Assembly: GCA_046297835.1 (NCBI GenBank)
Contig: JBKBHI010000001.1
Coordinates: forward strand, 62,001 to 126,000
Reading direction: 5' to 3'
Length of the DNA stretch: 64,000 bases
Source: CAMAVH01 sp046297835
GTDB lineage: Bacteria; Pseudomonadota; Alphaproteobacteria; SMXQ01
Shown here: in pieces, positions 61,908-64,000 of the stretch
How positions within the stretch are numbered: position 1 is the stretch's first letter
How the letters are laid out: each line of letters starts with the position of its first letter
The notes under the pieces: generated by a model
The model's input: only the letters and a program-made list of their open reading frames with translations
The model's database searches: none
Told to the model about the DNA's origin: nothing
Position numbers and translations under genes: made by a program

Positions 61908-62057
61908 GCGATAACGGCTTTGTCCAAAGCCTTCAAAGGCTTGTTGTGGGTTAATTCTTTTTAAATAAGATTATCGTTTGATACCGATAAAAGGGGGTAG
62001 TTCGCCGCAAATGGCGGGGCTCCCGATCTTTAGAACCGCGTCGCGTTTAAAAAGCCT

Positions 62058-63809
62058 ATGCGCATTCCAGGCATTCCGTTTCTGCGTTCGCGTCATCTGC
62101 CGCGCTTCCTTGTGGTCAGCGGCGCGGCGCTGCTGACCGGCATCCTGGCGATCTTGGCGGTTGCGGTCGTCTGGCTGCGCGATCAGGCGCTCAGCGACAG
62201 CGAGACCCGGCTCGCCCAGCTCAATCTCGCGCTCGCGGAACAGGTCGAGCGCAGCTTCGGCGCGATCGAGACGGTCCAGCGCACCATCGCCTCGGTCGCC
62301 CAGCGCGGCGATCTGTTCGAGCCGGCGACGCGCGCGGGCATGCACACCTATCTCGCGAGCCAGACGGCGGGGCTGCCGCAGGTGCGCGCCTTCCTGGTGA
62401 TGGACCGCGACGGCGACCTCGTCATCGATTCGACGAGCGCCGAGCCGCGCGCCTACAACGGCGCGGATCGCGAGAATTTCCAGGTCCTGAAATCCGGCGA
62501 GCAAGGCGATCTGCATATCGGCGCGCCGCTGTTCGGGCGCCTGACGCAGCAATGGCTGTTCACCGTCTCGCGCCGCCTCGAAGGGCCGGACGGCGAATTC
62601 TCCGGCATCGTCACAGGCAACGTCGATCTCGCCTATTTCGTCGAATTCTTCGGCGCGATGAAGCTGGGCGAGGATGGCACGATCTCGCTGTGGCGCAAGG
62701 ACGGCGCGTATCTTCTGGGCAGCCCGCTCAACGAGCCGATGCTCGGACGCATCCTCGATCAGGGCCCCATCCATAAAGAGTTTTTGCCGCATGTGGCCGC
62801 AGCGGTGCTGCGCGCGCCGAGCCCGATCGACGGCACGGACCGCATGATCTCGTTCCACGCGCTCAAGGATTATCAGGCCTTCGTCGTCGTCTCGCGCGGG
62901 ATGGACGCCGTTCTCGCGCCCTGGGTGCGCCAGACGGCGGCGCTGGCGCTTTTCGCCGGCCTCTCGATCCTTGTCCTCGGGGGCTTCGGTTACGTTCTGC
63001 TGCGCATGGCCCAGGCGCAGGACCGGCTGCTGCTCGAAGCGCACGAGGCGCGCGCCGCCGCCGAACATTCGGCCAAGGTCGCCGAGGAGGCGAACCGCCT
63101 GAAATCGCGCTTCTTCGCCGGGGTGAGCCACGATCTGCGTACGCCGCTCAACGCCATCGCCGGCTTCTCCGACCTGCTGCTGTCGGGCCACGGCGGCGCG
63201 CTGTCGGACAAGACGCGCGAATATGTCGCCGACATCCGTCAATCCGGCCGGCATCTGCTGGAGCTGCTCAACGAGCTGCTCGACATGGCGAAGATCGAGG
63301 CTGGCCGCATGACGCTGGTCGAGGACCGCTTCGCGCTGCGCAGCCTGATCGCCGAATGCGTGCGGCTGTCCGCGCCGCTCGCCGCCAAAGCCGGCGTGCA
63401 GGTGAAGACCGCCGGCGAGACCGATTTCGGCTTGCGCGCCGACCAGACGCGGCTGCGTCAAATCCTGTTCAACCTGCTGTCGAACGCGATCAAGTTCACG
63501 CCCGAGGGCGGCCATGTGGAGATCGCCGCCTCGCGCGCCGCCGACGGCAGCTTGCGCGTCGCGGTGACGGACAACGGCATCGGCATGGACAAGGCCGGCA
63601 TCGCCGCCGCGCTCGAGCCGTTTGGCCAAGTGGACAACGGGTTCACGCGCCATAGCCAGGGTACCGGCCTCGGCCTGCCGATGGCCAAGGCGCTGATCGA
63701 GTTGCACGGCGGTTGGCTCGAGATCAAGAGCGCGCCGGGCAAGGGTAGCAGCTTCACGATGGTGCTACCCGCCGAGCGCGTGCTGACGCTCGCCGCGCGC
63801 GTCGCCTGA
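62058..63809 (+). CDS. Membrane sensor histidine kinase (dCache-like sensor, HisKA, HATPase)
   Basis: Sensor kinase of 583 residues. Helix one (about 18-40) and helix two (292-315) bound a periplasmic dCache-like domain. The HisKA box carries phospho-acceptor His358 (GVSHDLRTPLN). The HATPase domain has NLLSNAIKFTPEGG (N-box), VTDNGIGM (G1) and GTGLGLPMAKALIELHGG (G2). No response regulator is adjacent in the window. The 150 bases upstream are less GC-rich and promoter-like. Confidence 0.93.
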   Translation: MRIPGIPFLRSRHLPRFLVVSGAALLTGILAILAVAVVWLRDQALSDSETRLAQLNLALAEQVERSFGAIETVQRTIASVAQRGDLFEPATRAGMHTYLASQTAGLPQVRAFLVMDRDGDLVIDSTSAEPRAYNGADRENFQVLKSGEQGDLHIGAPLFGRLTQQWLFTVSRRLEGPDGEFSGIVTGNVDLAYFVEFFGAMKLGEDGTISLWRKDGAYLLGSPLNEPMLGRILDQGPIHKEFLPHVAAAVLRAPSPIDGTDRMISFHALKDYQAFVVVSRGMDAVLAPWVRQTAALALFAGLSILVLGGFGYVLLRMAQAQDRLLLEAHEARAAAEHSAKVAEEANRLKSRFFAGVSHDLRTPLNAIAGFSDLLLSGHGGALSDKTREYVADIRQSGRHLLELLNELLDMAKIEAGRMTLVEDRFALRSLIAECVRLSAPLAAKAGVQVKTAGETDFGLRADQTRLRQILFNLLSNAIKFTPEGGHVEIAASRAADGSLRVAVTDNGIGMDKAGIAAALEPFGQVDNGFTRHSQGTGLGLPMAKALIELHGGWLEIKSAPGKGSSFTMVLPAERVLTLAARVA

Positions 63810-63812
63810 AAC

Positions 63813-64000
63813 TCAGCCGCCGAAGGCCGCGGCGATCCAGTCGGCCGTGCGCGCGATGGATTTGTCGCGCGCCGCAGGATCCGCGCCGGAATGGACCTGG
63901 CGGTCGCCGCCGCCGGAATTGACCGTGCGGGCGTTGACCTTGCCGGTCGGATTGTCGAAGGCGTGGTGGGCCCCGGGATAGACGTCGACCTCGATCGGCC
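63813..64000 (-). CDS. Dienelactone hydrolase family protein, C-terminal end (partial)
   Basis: The frame runs off the window at its 5' end; the stop codon is at 63813-63815. The visible 61 or so residues contain VYPGAHHAFDNPTG, in which the second His of the HH pair fits the catalytic His of dienelactone hydrolase/alpha-beta hydrolase proteins, and end in DWIAAAFGG. It converges on the histidine kinase gene with 3 bases between the stops. Confidence 0.8.
   Translation of the reverse strand, partial: PIEVDVYPGAHHAFDNPTGKVNARTVNSGGGDRQVHSGADPAARDKSIARTADWIAAAFGG

Noticed and set aside
61925..61943. Small hairpin AAGCC/GGCTT after the ABM-family gene
   Set aside because: Only five pairs and the T-rich tract begins too far away; not convincing as a terminator.

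Overview
The window is GC-rich, densely coded DNA from an alphaproteobacterium, probably of the Hyphomicrobiales (Rhizobiales). The pointers are a GapR (DUF2312) nucleoid protein, HisKA_2-type sensor kinases, HfaB/CsgG-type surface-fibre genes, DUF1194, DUF3750 and DUF3096 proteins, an 88-residue IF-1 with a basic tail, and a palindromic intergenic element of a type common in that group. No rRNA, prophage, insertion sequence or CRISPR array is visible. One tRNA gene (Val, anticodon CAC) is present.

Layout. 0-5.6 kb: end of an MFS transporter, then a peptide/opine-type ABC importer (binding protein, fused double ATPase, two permeases). 5.6-8.6 kb: an oppositely oriented catabolic module (113-residue protein, amidohydrolase, Rieske ferredoxin) with a divergent MmyB-like regulator. 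8.7-11.2 kb: glyoxylate/hydroxypyruvate reductase and glycerate 2-kinase, followed by a short remnant of a second kinase copy. 11.3-19.5 kb: a surface-fibre island with a CsgG/HfaB-like lipoprotein, two secreted subunit candidates that share a repeat motif, a Sel1-repeat protein, two LuxR-type regulators, a HisKA_2 kinase and a Crp/Fnr regulator. 19.5-26.2 kb: a ThDP enzyme, small secreted proteins, a two-subunit molybdenum hydroxylase, arsC, infA and a cold-shock gene. 26.2-27.1 kb: a gene-free, hairpin-rich stretch ending in a terminator. 27.1-35.8 kb: DUF3750-chrA-DUF488, gapR, ppiB, lpxR, response regulators, a CBS protein and a SemiSWEET. 35.9-41.8 kb: an Mrp-type Na+/H+ antiporter operon (mnhAB fusion, C, D, E, F, G). 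42-46 kb: quinone reductase, DUF4202, DUF1194 and a three-gene nitrile hydratase/thiocyanate hydrolase-like enzyme. 46.4-50.5 kb: an NDP-forming acyl-CoA synthetase, an acyl-CoA dehydrogenase and a hydroxycinnamoyl-CoA hydratase-lyase-like protein. 50.9-53.1 kb: a flagellin with a subtilisin-like protease in its variable region. 53.3-64 kb: amidohydrolase, beta-hydroxyacid dehydrogenase, yciB, tRNA-Val, DUF3108, gph, glmU-glmS, a monooxygenase-like protein, a membrane histidine kinase and the end of a dienelactone hydrolase.

The most unusual object is the flagellin-subtilase fusion (50929-53085, minus strand). Complete flagellin N- and C-terminal domains enclose an S8 peptidase with an intact Asp/His/Ser triad. 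Published proteolytic flagellins (flagellinolysins) carry a zinc metallopeptidase instead, so this would be an independent way to build a proteolytic filament. Next are the CsgG/HfaB-linked fibre island with its repeat-sharing subunits, and the split nitrile hydratase-like enzyme whose alpha subunit starts with a His/Asp-rich tail.

All calls come from reading the sequence. No database search or folding program was run. Family assignments rest on recognisable motifs, lengths and gene order.
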